A stretch of DNA of 64,000 bases, from contig NZ_JABFHO010000001.1 of the NCBI RefSeq assembly GCF_013404085.1, forward strand, positions 310,001 to 374,000, in the 5' to 3' direction. A model generated the notes under the pieces. The model saw nothing but the letters and a program-made list of their open reading frames with translations. It had not been told where the DNA came from and ran no database searches. Position 1 is the first letter of the stretch, and the number at the start of each line of letters is the position of its first letter. Positions 26,458 through 35,949 of this stretch are shown one piece after another. A program made the position numbers and the translations under genes. The stretch comes from Winogradskyella helgolandensis (GTDB taxonomy: Bacteria > Bacteroidota > Bacteroidia > Flavobacteriales > Flavobacteriaceae).

Positions 26458-28056
26458 ATGAAAAGAATAATAAAAAATATTAGTGTCATTGCCGTATTAA
26501 TGGTGTTTACATTGACGTCTTGTACAGAAGACTTAAATATTATACCAAATGACGACGACACTTTATTAGGCTCAGAACTTTACGAAGATGAAGCAGCCTA
26601 CGAACGTGTAATTGCTGGTGTTTATGCTAATCTTGCTCTAACAGGAACAAGTGGCCCAGAATCTTCTAATATTGAAGGTATTGATGCAGGTACGAGTCAA
26701 TTTGGTCGTGTATTACTATACCTACAGACTTTAACAGCAGATCAAATGATTTGGTCTTACGAAAATGATCCAGGAACTAGAGAGCTTCAACGTAATATTT
26801 GGACCGCTCAAAACCCTATGATTCTAGGAATGTACAGTAGAACACATCTAACTATTGCACTTGCAAATAACTTTTTAAGAGAAACAACTGCAGACAAGTT
26901 AGATTCTAGAGGAGTATCTGAAAGTACACGCGCAGATATAATTGAATACCGTGCAGAAGCAAGATTATTAAGAGCTTTATCTTACTATTATATGATGGAC
27001 CTCTTTGGAAAAGCAAATTTTGGTACCGAAGCAAATGCTATAAATACTGTTTTACCAGTTGCCGAGCGCGCTGAACTTTTTGAATTTATTGAAAGTGAAT
27101 TATTAGATATCGAATCGGATTTAGTAGATGCTGGTCAAAACCAATACGGAAGAGCTGACAAAGGAGTAGCTTATATGATTCTTGCAAAAATATATCTTAA
27201 TGCAGAAGTTTATACAGGAACACCAAGATATACCGACTGTATGAATTACTGCCAACAATTATTAAGTTCTGGTTATGTCCTTGCAACTGAATATAAACAT
27301 AATTTCCAAGCGGATAACAACTTAAATTCTGCAACTGGCGAAGTTATTTTCCCTATTATTTCTGATGGATCTACAACTCAAAACTACGGACCAACAACCG
27401 TTATGATTAATGGTTCAGTAGGAAGTCTTGAAGTTAATGGTGCAGAAGTTGGTGTATCAGAAGCTGCTTGGGGAGGAGCTATACGCGTTAGAAAAGAATT
27501 TGCTCAACTTTGGGAAGGTGGAAACTTTATCGATGATGATAGAAATACTATCATTTCTGCCGAGAGACCAATTGGTATTACAGATATATCAGATCCTAAT
27601 CAAGGGTATATTATTCAAAAATTTTCTAATGTAAGCTCTGATGGAGTAGCTGGTGTAGATCAAACTTTTGTGGATACGGATTTTCCACTATTTAGATTAG
27701 CTGATGTCCATTTAATGTATGCTGAAGCTCATCTTCGTGGTGGAGGTGGAACTATCACTGAAGCTGTTAATTTGGTTAATGCATTAAGAACTCGTGCAAA
27801 TAACCCTAATACAATTTCTACAGGTGATTTAACACTACCATTTATACTAGATGAAAGAGCTAGAGAATTACATTGGGAAGCACACAGAAGACAAGATTTA
27901 ATTCGTTTTGGATTATTTACTGGTGGAAATTACAATTGGGCATGGAAAGGAAACGGAAGCAACGGTATCGCTATACCAGCACACTTAAACCTTTTTCCAA
28001 TTCCTAGTTTAAGTATGTCATCTAACCCTAATCTTTCACAAAATCCTGGATACTAA
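26458..28056 (+). CDS. susD: SusD/RagB-like glycan-binding outer-membrane lipoprotein
   Basis: This is the surface lipoprotein that caps the SusC channel and binds the incoming glycan. The 532 residues start with a lipobox (TLTSC, Cys about 22). The fold is helical with TPR-like pairs: EYRAEARLLRALSYYYMMDLFG is the canonical SusD stretch, and LDERARELHWEAHRRQDLIRFG near the C-terminus is the second hallmark. The end, LFPIPSLSMSSNPNLSQNPGY, is typical. It lies between susC (5-bp gap) and a SusE-like gene (11-bp gap). Confidence 0.95.
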   Translation: MKRIIKNISVIAVLMVFTLTSCTEDLNIIPNDDDTLLGSELYEDEAAYERVIAGVYANLALTGTSGPESSNIEGIDAGTSQFGRVLLYLQTLTADQMIWSYENDPGTRELQRNIWTAQNPMILGMYSRTHLTIALANNFLRETTADKLDSRGVSESTRADIIEYRAEARLLRALSYYYMMDLFGKANFGTEANAINTVLPVAERAELFEFIESELLDIESDLVDAGQNQYGRADKGVAYMILAKIYLNAEVYTGTPRYTDCMNYCQQLLSSGYVLATEYKHNFQADNNLNSATGEVIFPIISDGSTTQNYGPTTVMINGSVGSLEVNGAEVGVSEAAWGGAIRVRKEFAQLWEGGNFIDDDRNTIISAERPIGITDISDPNQGYIIQKFSNVSSDGVAGVDQTFVDTDFPLFRLADVHLMYAEAHLRGGGGTITEAVNLVNALRTRANNPNTISTGDLTLPFILDERARELHWEAHRRQDLIRFGLFTGGNYNWAWKGNGSNGIAIPAHLNLFPIPSLSMSSNPNLSQNPGY

Positions 28057-28067
28057 AAAATAAAGCA

Positions 28068-29210
28068 ATGAAAAAAATATTAAAATTTAAAGTTGTACTA
28101 TTAACCGTGCTCTCTCTAGGATTCTTAATGAATTCTTGTGAAGATGACACCTCCGTATTTACAGCTACAGAAACAGACCCCATTACACTTGCTGAACTTC
28201 CTATTACAGTTATTGAGTTGGACGCTACCAATCCTGGTAATCCTGCACTAACCCTTAATTGGAATGAAGCTGATTATGGACAACAAGCATCCGAAAATTA
28301 TGCTGTAATTTTTGCTGCTGATGAAGCGTTTACAAACCCTGTAATTGCTACAACTATCACAGGAACAACATCAGCAACCTTATCGGTTAATGAATTAAAT
28401 TCTTCTGCTGGCGCTGCGGGATTACCTCCTTTTTTCTTTAACACCTTGTACGCTAAGGTAGAAAGTTCTATTGGAACTCAAAATGGTCTTCCTGTAAGCT
28501 CTAATATTATCAGCTTTGAAGTGCAACCTTACTTCAATTATGTGTTTGAAGAGTTTTATTTAGTTGGAAATGCAACACCAGATAATTGGAACAACAATGC
28601 TAATAATACACCATTATTTAGAGATGGTGAAAACACTAACATTCATCGATATACTGGTTTCTTTACTAAAGGTGCTGGTGGTTTTGATGAAGGTAGATTT
28701 AAACTGTTAGAAGAAAGAGGACAATGGCAACCACAATGGGGAACTTTAACACCTGAAGGTAGTGATGATATTATATTATCTACTGCTGAAGCTATAGCTG
28801 GAAACCCAGGAACTCAAGATAGTGACCCAGGACGTTTTGGTGTACCAAGTGACGGTTACTATACCTTTACAATTAATTTCTCAACAAACACATACACTAC
28901 AGAAACATATGACGCTTCAGGAGCTGCTAGTTATACAAGTATGACACTTCAAGGTTCTGCCTTAAGTGCTGATACTGCGTTAACACAATCTACTTTTGAT
29001 AGTCACTTATGGTATATAAGTAGTGTAAATCTTCAATCTGGAGATTTTCAAATTGTAACTGACACGGGTAGTTCTTGGGCAGGGTCAACATCATTCTCTG
29101 GTGTTGCAACTGATGGAGGAGGATCAATTCCGGTTATTGTACAAGATGATTATGAGGTTTGGTTTAACGACTTAACTGGAGATTATATCTTAATCCCACT
29201 TAACTTATAA
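28068..29210 (+). CDS. SusE-domain outer-membrane lipoprotein
   Basis: This 380-residue lipoprotein (LMNSC, Cys about 24) has an N-terminal Ig-like SusE domain. The recognisable stretches are PGNPALTLNWNEADYGQQASENYAVIFA and a TLSVNELN strand. Two small beta domains follow, from about residue 160 (FEEFYLVGNATPDNWNNNA) and 285. They resemble the starch-binding domains of SusE/SusF. It presumably binds starch at the cell surface and retains long chains near SusCD. Its sequence is unlike the following SusF-like protein except at the N-terminus. Confidence 0.85.
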   Translation: MKKILKFKVVLLTVLSLGFLMNSCEDDTSVFTATETDPITLAELPITVIELDATNPGNPALTLNWNEADYGQQASENYAVIFAADEAFTNPVIATTITGTTSATLSVNELNSSAGAAGLPPFFFNTLYAKVESSIGTQNGLPVSSNIISFEVQPYFNYVFEEFYLVGNATPDNWNNNANNTPLFRDGENTNIHRYTGFFTKGAGGFDEGRFKLLEERGQWQPQWGTLTPEGSDDIILSTAEAIAGNPGTQDSDPGRFGVPSDGYYTFTINFSTNTYTTETYDASGAASYTSMTLQGSALSADTALTQSTFDSHLWYISSVNLQSGDFQIVTDTGSSWAGSTSFSGVATDGGGSIPVIVQDDYEVWFNDLTGDYILIPLNL

Positions 29211-29222
29211 AAAAATAACACT

Positions 29223-31019
29223 ATGAAATTCAATAAAATTAGTGCGCTTATATTAAGTTTATTCTTAGTTTTTGTGGCGTGCGAAACAGAAGAAAGTATT
29301 GATATTACGACTCCTGACGCTTCATTTAAACTTTTGGAGCCAGCGATATCTAATATTAATTTAAACTATAATCTTCCAAATAATGAGGCTTTCACTATTG
29401 TATGGAATGACCAATTAAATTCTGGAGATAACTACATAGTTGAATTATCACCAGATGCCTTATTTGAAAGTCCAACGGTAATCGGATCGTCTAATACAGA
29501 CCGATTTACCATGACTGTTGCTGAATTTAACAATACGTTATTAGGTGCGGGAGCAGATGCTTTTGAACCATTCACTGTGTTTATGAGAGTGACTTCAGGA
29601 TCAAATATGACTAATAGCGTAAGCTTTAGTGTATCATCATATTCAGAAGCTATTCCTGTTATTTTAAGTCCTGATAACACCTTTGGCGTTGTATTACTCG
29701 AAACCACTCCTAATGATGAAGCTATTGCTGTGTCTTGGGAAGATCCAGACTTTGGTGAAAATAGTACTGTAACTGTTAACTATGAAGTACAATTTGCACA
29801 AGCAGGAACAGACTTTGCTGGAGCAGTAGCTGAAAGCGCAGAAGGAATGACTTTTTCAAGCACTCACGAAGCCTTCAACGAAATTGTTCTTAATGCAGGT
29901 CTTACTGCAGAAGAAGCTGCTAGTTTAGATATTAGAATCAAAGCTACTATAGAAATGGATGGTGGTAACATGGAACGTTACTCTGACGCTGTTACCATTA
30001 CTGTAACTCCATATAGTGTAGAATTAGCTCCAATACTATATGTTGTTGGTGCGGGTGCCGTAGATGCAGGATGGGACTGGGCAACTCCAGTAGAATTACC
30101 TTTACAAGGCACTAAATATTCTGGAAACATTAATTTAATTAACGATGCATTTAGATTTTTTACTGTAGCTGCAGATTGGGGAACTGGGCTAAACTATCCT
30201 TATTATGAAGCTGTTGGTTACACCATAGATTCTAACTTAGTAAATGCTTTAGATGGAGATAGCAACTTCCAGTTTACCGGAACACCTGGAGAATACTTTA
30301 TAGAAGTTGATACGGCAGCTAAAACAATTACTTTGGGCCCAGCTATCGTAGGACCAAACTGTAACTTTGATCAACTCTGGTTAGTTGGCGCTGGTATTGC
30401 TGATGCAGGTTGGGCTTGGGATACGCCTGTTGCTTTACCTTGTACAGGAAATGGAACATATGCAGGAAATGTAGCATTAATCAATGATTCATTTAGATTC
30501 TTTAACGTAAATGGTGATTGGGGAACAGGTACTAACTATCCTACTTATGAAGAAGCTGGTTATACTATAGATAGCAATTTTAGTAATGCTATGGACGGTG
30601 ACAGTAACTTCTCTTTTGACGGTACGCCTGGCACATATTTCTTAACTGTAGATGATATCAACAAGACAATTACATTAGGACCTGAACAATTACAATGTGA
30701 ATATGAACAATTATATTTAGTTGGTGCTGGAGTTGTTGGAACTGGATGGGATTGGGCAACTCCTGCAGCTTTAGCATGTACTGGAGCAGGCATCTATTCT
30801 GGTGAAGTGGAATTTACTAATGACGCTTTCAGATTCTTTACCGTTAATGGTGATTGGGGAACAGGAATCAATTACCCAACTTATGAAGGTGAAGGATACA
30901 CTATAGATAGCAACTTTAGTAACGCTATGGATGGTGACAGTAACTTCTCTTTTGATGGTACACCTGGTACGTATACACTAACAGTTGATACCGTTAATTT
31001 AACTATAACATTAAATTAA
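29223..31019 (+). CDS. SusE/SusF-like surface glycan-binding lipoprotein with three tandem C-terminal modules
   Basis: The product has 598 residues with a lipobox (VFVAC, Cys about 20) and two N-terminal Ig-like SusE-type domains (about 35-140 and 148-265). Three near-identical modules of about 112 residues start at 271, 384 and 496. Each module opens LVGAG and carries WDWATP, a FRFF strand, DWGTG-NYP-YE, GYTIDSN and DGDSNF-F-GTPG. The invariant Trp and Tyr residues are suited to stacking on glucose rings, as in SusF starch-binding modules, but binding is inferred. It ends the sus operon; a terminator-like hairpin follows at 31036-31068. Confidence 0.88.
   Translation: MKFNKISALILSLFLVFVACETEESIDITTPDASFKLLEPAISNINLNYNLPNNEAFTIVWNDQLNSGDNYIVELSPDALFESPTVIGSSNTDRFTMTVAEFNNTLLGAGADAFEPFTVFMRVTSGSNMTNSVSFSVSSYSEAIPVILSPDNTFGVVLLETTPNDEAIAVSWEDPDFGENSTVTVNYEVQFAQAGTDFAGAVAESAEGMTFSSTHEAFNEIVLNAGLTAEEAASLDIRIKATIEMDGGNMERYSDAVTITVTPYSVELAPILYVVGAGAVDAGWDWATPVELPLQGTKYSGNINLINDAFRFFTVAADWGTGLNYPYYEAVGYTIDSNLVNALDGDSNFQFTGTPGEYFIEVDTAAKTITLGPAIVGPNCNFDQLWLVGAGIADAGWAWDTPVALPCTGNGTYAGNVALINDSFRFFNVNGDWGTGTNYPTYEEAGYTIDSNFSNAMDGDSNFSFDGTPGTYFLTVDDINKTITLGPEQLQCEYEQLYLVGAGVVGTGWDWATPAALACTGAGIYSGEVEFTNDAFRFFTVNGDWGTGINYPTYEGEGYTIDSNFSNAMDGDSNFSFDGTPGTYTLTVDTVNLTITLN
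30033..31016 (+). repeat. Three tandem coding repeats of about 336 bp
   Basis: The units begin at 30033, 30372 and 30708 inside the SusF-like gene. Units 2 and 3 are nearly identical over long stretches at DNA level (for example around 30568-30640 and 30898-30970, where only scattered third-position changes occur). Unit 1 is more diverged. This implies a recent duplication or gene conversion of the module between units 2 and 3. Confidence 0.85.
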
Positions 31020-31035
31020 CTAACTTATATTCATA

Positions 31036-31068
31036 AAAAAGAGCTATGTTTAATACATAGCTTTTTTT
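31036..31068. terminator. Bidirectional-type hairpin terminator after the sus operon
   Basis: AGCTATGT-TTAAT-ACATAGCT with a preceding A-run and following T7 run forms a classical intrinsic terminator 16 bp after the SusF-like stop and 16 bp before the next gene. It would separate expression of the amylase, or attenuate it. Confidence 0.8.
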
Positions 31069-31084
31069 ATTAAAAATTTTAACT

Positions 31085-33979
31085 ATGAAGAAAATATTAC
31101 TTACACTTTTTACAGTGTTTTCATATTTCGCTTATGCACAAGTTAGTCTTAGTGTAAGTGCAATTGAAGTTGATCAGCCTGTAACGATAACTGTTGATGC
31201 TAATAGCACGGATAGTAATTGTAATGGCTTAAATAACCCAACAAAAGTATATATACATTCTGGTATTGGAAACAATTCTGATGCCTTTGGATATGGTGTT
31301 GTTGGTAATTGGGGACAAGATGATGGAGTTGGAGAAATGACCAATAATGGTGATGGAACGTTTAGTATTACCATTACTCCACAAACGTATTATGGTATTA
31401 CACAAGCTGAAGCTGATAGTGCTACACAAATAGGAATGGTATTTAGAAATGAAACTGGAGACCAAGAGTTAAAAGATGACGGTTGTATTGATTTTATTTT
31501 TCCTGTTGGAAAAGTACTAATCAATATCACACAACCTACTAGTGAAGTTGTAGTTCTTAATTCTGGAGATGATCTATCAGTAAGTGCAACCATTACATAT
31601 CAAGGTTCCACAACAGTTATGGGAAGTTTCGAAATTTTTTACAACAACGTTTCTGTATCTACTGGAAACTGTGGTTTTCCGGCATGTAATTCAACACTTA
31701 CAAATATTACTGAAAGTGGTACTGTAAAATTTGTTGGAACTCCTCCAAGCTCTACGGATACCGGCGAAGCTAGCTTTGATATTATCGTTGTACCAACGGT
31801 AACAGAAGAAGCACTACCAGCAAACATGATTGACGGTATTAATTACCATACCGATGCTACCAAGGCTACTTTGGTTTTAACAGCTCCAGGAAAAGAGTTT
31901 ATACAAGTTGCAGGAAGCTGGAACAACTATGAACCATCAAATAGTGATGTGATGAAACGTGATCCTTCTACTGGAAAATATTGGTTAGAAGTATCTGGTT
32001 TAACATCTGGTACTATTGAAACTTACCAATATTGGGTTTTTGACACCAATCCTATTGCGAACTCACCTGCTTTGGTTAAAGTTGCAGACCCTTACTCTCC
32101 CCTAGTTTTGTCTCCTTTTGATGATCCTTATATTTCTGCCACTACATATCCTAATATGCCAACCTATCCAGCAGACCAAGAACGCGAAGTAACGGTATTA
32201 CAAACTGGCCAAACACCATACAATTGGCAAGTTGCTAATTTCACAAAGCCTGTTGAAGAAGACTTAATAATTTATGAAGTTTTAATACGAGATTTTGATG
32301 CTGACCGTAATTTTCAAGACATTATTGATAGAATTGATTATTTCAAAAACTTAAACATTAATGCTATAGAATTATTACCAATTATGGAATATGAAGGCAA
32401 TGAAAGTTGGGGCTATAACACCTCTTTTCATATGGCAATAGATAAGTTTTATGGCACACAAGAAAAATTCAAAGAACTCGTTGACATTTGTCATCAAAAC
32501 GGTATTGCCGTTATTTTAGATATTGCCTTTAATCATGCTTTTGGAAGAAACCCAATGGTGAGAATGTGGATGGATGATCCAGATGGTGATGGTTGGGGAG
32601 GTCCGTCAACAGACAACCCGTACTTTAATGTTTATCCGACACACTCATATAGTGTTGGTAACGATTTTAATCACAGTTCAGATTACACAAAAGATTACGT
32701 TAAACAAGTCGTTGGTTATTGGATAGAAGAGTATAAAATTGATGGTTTCCGTTGGGATTTAACAAAAGGATTTACACAAAATTGTGGTAATGGTACTTAT
32801 GGAGGAGATGAAGGCTGTACTGGCAGTTACCAACAAGATCGTGTGGATGTTTTAAAAGAATATGCAGATCATTCATGGTCAGTAGACCCAAATCATTATG
32901 TGATTTTTGAACATTTAGGATCTGACAATGAAGAAAAGGAATGGGCGAATTACAAACTTAGCGAAGGTAAAGGTGTAATGATGTGGGGCATTATGAATTC
33001 ACCATATAGTGAACTTACAATGGGCCAAGGTGGCGATAAAAATATTAGCAGAATGGGACATAAAGGGCATGTTAGTTTTAATGGACCAAGAGTTGTAGGT
33101 TATGCAGAGAGCCATGATGAAGAACGTTTAATGTATAAAAATGTAGCATTTGGTAACACTAGCAATAGCAGTCATAATGTACAAGATTTAAATATCGCAT
33201 TATCTAGAATGTCTGCTTTAGGAGCCGTTTCGGTAATGGTGCCTGGACCAAAAATGATTTGGCATTTTGGAGAATTAGGAATGGATACTTCAATTTTCAC
33301 TTGTAACGATGGAAGCTATGACAATGATGGTTGCAAATTAGATACTAAACCGCAACCACAATGGACAAACAATTGGTTAACCGATGCCATTAGAGGTCAG
33401 ATTTATGACGACTGGTCTAAACTTCACAAACTTAAAATTGATGAACCTGTTTTTGAGGGAGATTATGAAATCACTTCTGGAAACTTAACTCCAAGAATTG
33501 ATGTTTTTGACAACTCTATACCAAACTCCGAATTAAAAAATGTAATTATTCTTGCTAACTTTGATATAACAACACGAAGTATAGACACAAATTTTCCGGC
33601 AGGTGTAACATCAACATGGTATGATCTTATGGATGCAACAGGAAACACAACAGTTAGTAATTCGACCTCAGCAATTACTATTCCTGCTGGTCAATTTAGA
33701 ATCTTAGGAAACAAAGCTTCAGATGTGCTAAGTGTTGCTGATGAAGCATTATTAGGATTTAGTATTTATCCTAATCCTTCACAAACAACATTCAGTATTA
33801 ACGTTAATGTTTCAAATGTTGAAGTTTACGACTTAACAGGAAAATTAGTGAAGTCATTTAAAGGCAATTTTAATAGAGTTGATACTTTTGATGTATCTTC
33901 ATTGAACTCTGGAATGTATATGGTTAAAGTTCAAAATACTAATAACCAAACACTCACAACTAAACTAATAAAACTTTAA
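31085..33979 (+). CDS. Secreted multidomain GH13 alpha-amylase with T9SS sorting tail
   Basis: This 964-residue extracellular enzyme is predicted to begin starch attack. The signal peptide ends AYAQ. N-terminal beta domains (about 20-260) recall starch-binding modules, followed by a CBM48-like domain (about 270-370, VAGSWNNYEPSNSDVMKRD). The GH13 barrel runs from about 395, with DIAFNHAFGRNP, nucleophile Asp558 in DGFRWDLTKGF, acid/base Glu609 in YVIFEHLG, and AESHDEER. The last ~75 residues, starting FSIYPNPSQTTF and ending TKLIKL, are a type A T9SS C-terminal sorting domain, so the protein is exported across the outer membrane. It is flanked by terminators on both sides. Confidence 0.93.
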   Translation: MKKILLTLFTVFSYFAYAQVSLSVSAIEVDQPVTITVDANSTDSNCNGLNNPTKVYIHSGIGNNSDAFGYGVVGNWGQDDGVGEMTNNGDGTFSITITPQTYYGITQAEADSATQIGMVFRNETGDQELKDDGCIDFIFPVGKVLINITQPTSEVVVLNSGDDLSVSATITYQGSTTVMGSFEIFYNNVSVSTGNCGFPACNSTLTNITESGTVKFVGTPPSSTDTGEASFDIIVVPTVTEEALPANMIDGINYHTDATKATLVLTAPGKEFIQVAGSWNNYEPSNSDVMKRDPSTGKYWLEVSGLTSGTIETYQYWVFDTNPIANSPALVKVADPYSPLVLSPFDDPYISATTYPNMPTYPADQEREVTVLQTGQTPYNWQVANFTKPVEEDLIIYEVLIRDFDADRNFQDIIDRIDYFKNLNINAIELLPIMEYEGNESWGYNTSFHMAIDKFYGTQEKFKELVDICHQNGIAVILDIAFNHAFGRNPMVRMWMDDPDGDGWGGPSTDNPYFNVYPTHSYSVGNDFNHSSDYTKDYVKQVVGYWIEEYKIDGFRWDLTKGFTQNCGNGTYGGDEGCTGSYQQDRVDVLKEYADHSWSVDPNHYVIFEHLGSDNEEKEWANYKLSEGKGVMMWGIMNSPYSELTMGQGGDKNISRMGHKGHVSFNGPRVVGYAESHDEERLMYKNVAFGNTSNSSHNVQDLNIALSRMSALGAVSVMVPGPKMIWHFGELGMDTSIFTCNDGSYDNDGCKLDTKPQPQWTNNWLTDAIRGQIYDDWSKLHKLKIDEPVFEGDYEITSGNLTPRIDVFDNSIPNSELKNVIILANFDITTRSIDTNFPAGVTSTWYDLMDATGNTTVSNSTSAITIPAGQFRILGNKASDVLSVADEALLGFSIYPNPSQTTFSINVNVSNVEVYDLTGKLVKSFKGNFNRVDTFDVSSLNSGMYMVKVQNTNNQTLTTKLIKL

Positions 33980-33983
33980 TTAG

Positions 33984-34037
33984 TGAAATGATATTAAAAA
34001 AGGTGCTCAATTGAGCACCTTTTTTAATATCATTTCA
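33984..34037. terminator. 54-bp perfect palindrome, bidirectional terminator
   Basis: Two 27-nt arms meet without a loop: TGAAATGATATT, A6, GGTGCTCAA, then the exact reverse complement. The GC-rich tip GGTGCTCAATTGAGCACC followed by T6 works in both directions. It ends the amylase gene on the plus strand and could end the small ORF at 34058-34246 on the minus strand. Confidence 0.9.
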
Positions 34038-34057
34038 ACTTTAAGTCAATTTCTAAA

Positions 34058-34246
34058 TTACACGTTAAATGTATTTGTGAAAACTGTTGATTCACTATAA
34101 AAACCTTTGAATGGTTTATAATTACGAAGGGAATTAAATAATGAAGTCTGTCTATTTTTACGATTAGAATTTTCTGATTTTTCTGCTCTATAAGCTGAAT
34201 AAGAAATCGGCTGCCAAATTGTTGGATTTATTGCTGTATTTTTCAT
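34058..34246 (-). CDS. Small hypothetical protein (62 aa)
   Basis: The frame is open from 34270, but the ATG at 34246 (MKNTAINPTIWQPIS) is a more natural start. The product is polar and basic, Ser/Asn/Arg-rich, with no signal peptide, no membrane segment and no family I recognise. In favour of a real gene: the bidirectional terminator 20 bp beyond its stop, and a weak promoter on the minus strand (GAATTTTG at 34303-34296, TTG 17 bp upstream). Against it: short length and no homologue known to me. Confidence 0.45.
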   Translation of the reverse strand: MKNTAINPTIWQPISYSAYRAEKSENSNRKNRQTSLFNSLRNYKPFKGFYSESTVFTNTFNV

Positions 34247-34270
34247 AGTGTTTCGTTTTAAATTATTCAA

Positions 34271-34743
34271 AGAGACTTGTTAAATATCTCTGGTACAAAA
34301 TTCGGAAGAAAAACGTTATGCAAACATTACCCCTTTATCACATATATATGCTATTTTAACAGCATTCCAAAACACCAACACATACACAGGTTAATATAAC
34401 ATACTTTTATGGTAATTATGTAAAAATAAGTTGATTTGAGATTCAGAATTCTTTCATTTAGAAAGCAACATACAAAACCTTATAAAAAGTAGAGGTTGCT
34501 AGTCTCCATGTGATACATACCACTTTAACCTGAATGTTATTTCTCAGATTCGATCTATTTTCATAGATACAAAAGTTAACTTTTCGCATATAGAAAACAC
34601 GTAATACTTAAACACTATTAGTTTAGAAACCATTAAAAAACCTCAGATATTGAGTAATCTTCAGTTAATGGAGCTCATGGAGCTTTCATTATGATGATTT
34701 TCTAAACATAACTAACTTTCGTTTTACATCAAATAGTGTAAAA
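34271..34743. other. 473-bp AT-rich intergenic region
   Basis: This lies between the small ORF and the AraJ-like permease. Apart from the weak minus-strand promoter-like pair at 34296-34323 and a short tandem (ATGGAGCT repeated near 34669-34684), I see no ORF, tRNA, terminator or repeat here. Confidence 0.5.
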
Positions 34744-35949
34744 CTATGTTTCAGTACAAACTGACGGTTCACTAATTTTCTTTAGTTTTTGCTTTCTATA
34801 GACCAATATTGATATGGCAATTAGAGATCCTGAAAAAGCAAGCGATGCACCAACCAATGAAGAAGAGGTTACGCTATAACCGTATGCAATTGGCAATCCT
34901 GCCAAGTAAGCACCCATAGCATTTCCCATATTAAATGCACTCTGATTCATAGAAGACCCTAGCATCTCAGCACCTTTAGCAGTATTAATTATCGCCATTT
35001 GTATAGGAGTGGATATACTAAAAGCAATTAAACCTATTATAAATGTTAATGCTAATGCCAATATACCGTTTGACGCCAAGAATGCATTAACAATAAGTAC
35101 AACTGCCATAGCCAAAAGACTAATCATAACCGAACGTAACGGTGTGAAAATATTGGCCATTTTTGCTCCTAAAAAGTTTCCTACAAACATGCCTAATCCT
35201 GCAATAATCATAGCATAACTCACAACATTATCAGAAAATAATGCCACATCAGTTAATAATGGTGCAATGTAACTGTACCATGCAAAAAATCCACCAGTTC
35301 CTATAGTTGTGAGCGCTATTAAACCCCAAAGCTCAGGATTTTTAAGCCCTTTATTATCTTCATTTAAAGGCTGTTTCTCTTCCTTTTTAAATTGCGGCAT
35401 CCAATAAAAAATGCTCGCCAGGGTACACACACCTACAACACCAACCATTAAAAAAGAAGCACTCCAATGGTATTGATTTCCTAGATAAGTTCCTATTGGC
35501 ACACCTATAACATTAGCTATTGTAAGTCCCGAAAACATAGTAGCAATTGCTTGAGCCGACTTACCTTCTTTTGCTAATTTACCAGCTATAACAGCTCCAA
35601 CACCAAAAAACGCACCATGTGGAAGTCCGGATAAAAAACGCATTACCAACAACATATTGTAGTTTGTTGCAAAAGCAGATAATGTATTAAAAATAGTAAA
35701 CCACACCATAAGGGACAACAGCATACGGTTTGGAGATAACTTATGACTAAAACTGGTTAATAACGGAGCACCAACTACGACACCTAAAGCATAAGCCGAA
35801 ATAAAGTGACCTGCTTCTGGAATCGTAATCCCTAAAGAGTTAGCAACATTTGGTAAAATACCCATGATTACAAACTCGGTAAGCCCTATCCCAAAGCCAC
35901 CTATTGCTAAAGACAGTAAAGCTTTTTTATTAGAAAATTCAACCTTCAT
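34744..35949 (-). CDS. MFS efflux permease, AraJ/DHA1-like
   Basis: This is a 401-residue inner-membrane protein with about 12 transmembrane helices. The opening ALLSLAIGGFGIGLTEFVIMGILPNVA, the helix-4 stretch MRFLSGLPHGAFFGVGAVIAGKLA and the GVPIGTYLG motif of helix 5 mark the AraJ/drug:H+ antiporter-1 group. These export sugars, nucleosides or drugs; the substrate cannot be predicted. It stands alone, with long spacers on both sides (473 and 458 bp), and is divergent from the HD-domain operon. Confidence 0.88.
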   Translation of the reverse strand: MKVEFSNKKALLSLAIGGFGIGLTEFVIMGILPNVANSLGITIPEAGHFISAYALGVVVGAPLLTSFSHKLSPNRMLLSLMVWFTIFNTLSAFATNYNMLLVMRFLSGLPHGAFFGVGAVIAGKLAKEGKSAQAIATMFSGLTIANVIGVPIGTYLGNQYHWSASFLMVGVVGVCTLASIFYWMPQFKKEEKQPLNEDNKGLKNPELWGLIALTTIGTGGFFAWYSYIAPLLTDVALFSDNVVSYAMIIAGLGMFVGNFLGAKMANIFTPLRSVMISLLAMAVVLIVNAFLASNGILALALTFIIGLIAFSISTPIQMAIINTAKGAEMLGSSMNQSAFNMGNAMGAYLAGLPIAYGYSVTSSSLVGASLAFSGSLIAISILVYRKQKLKKISEPSVCTET

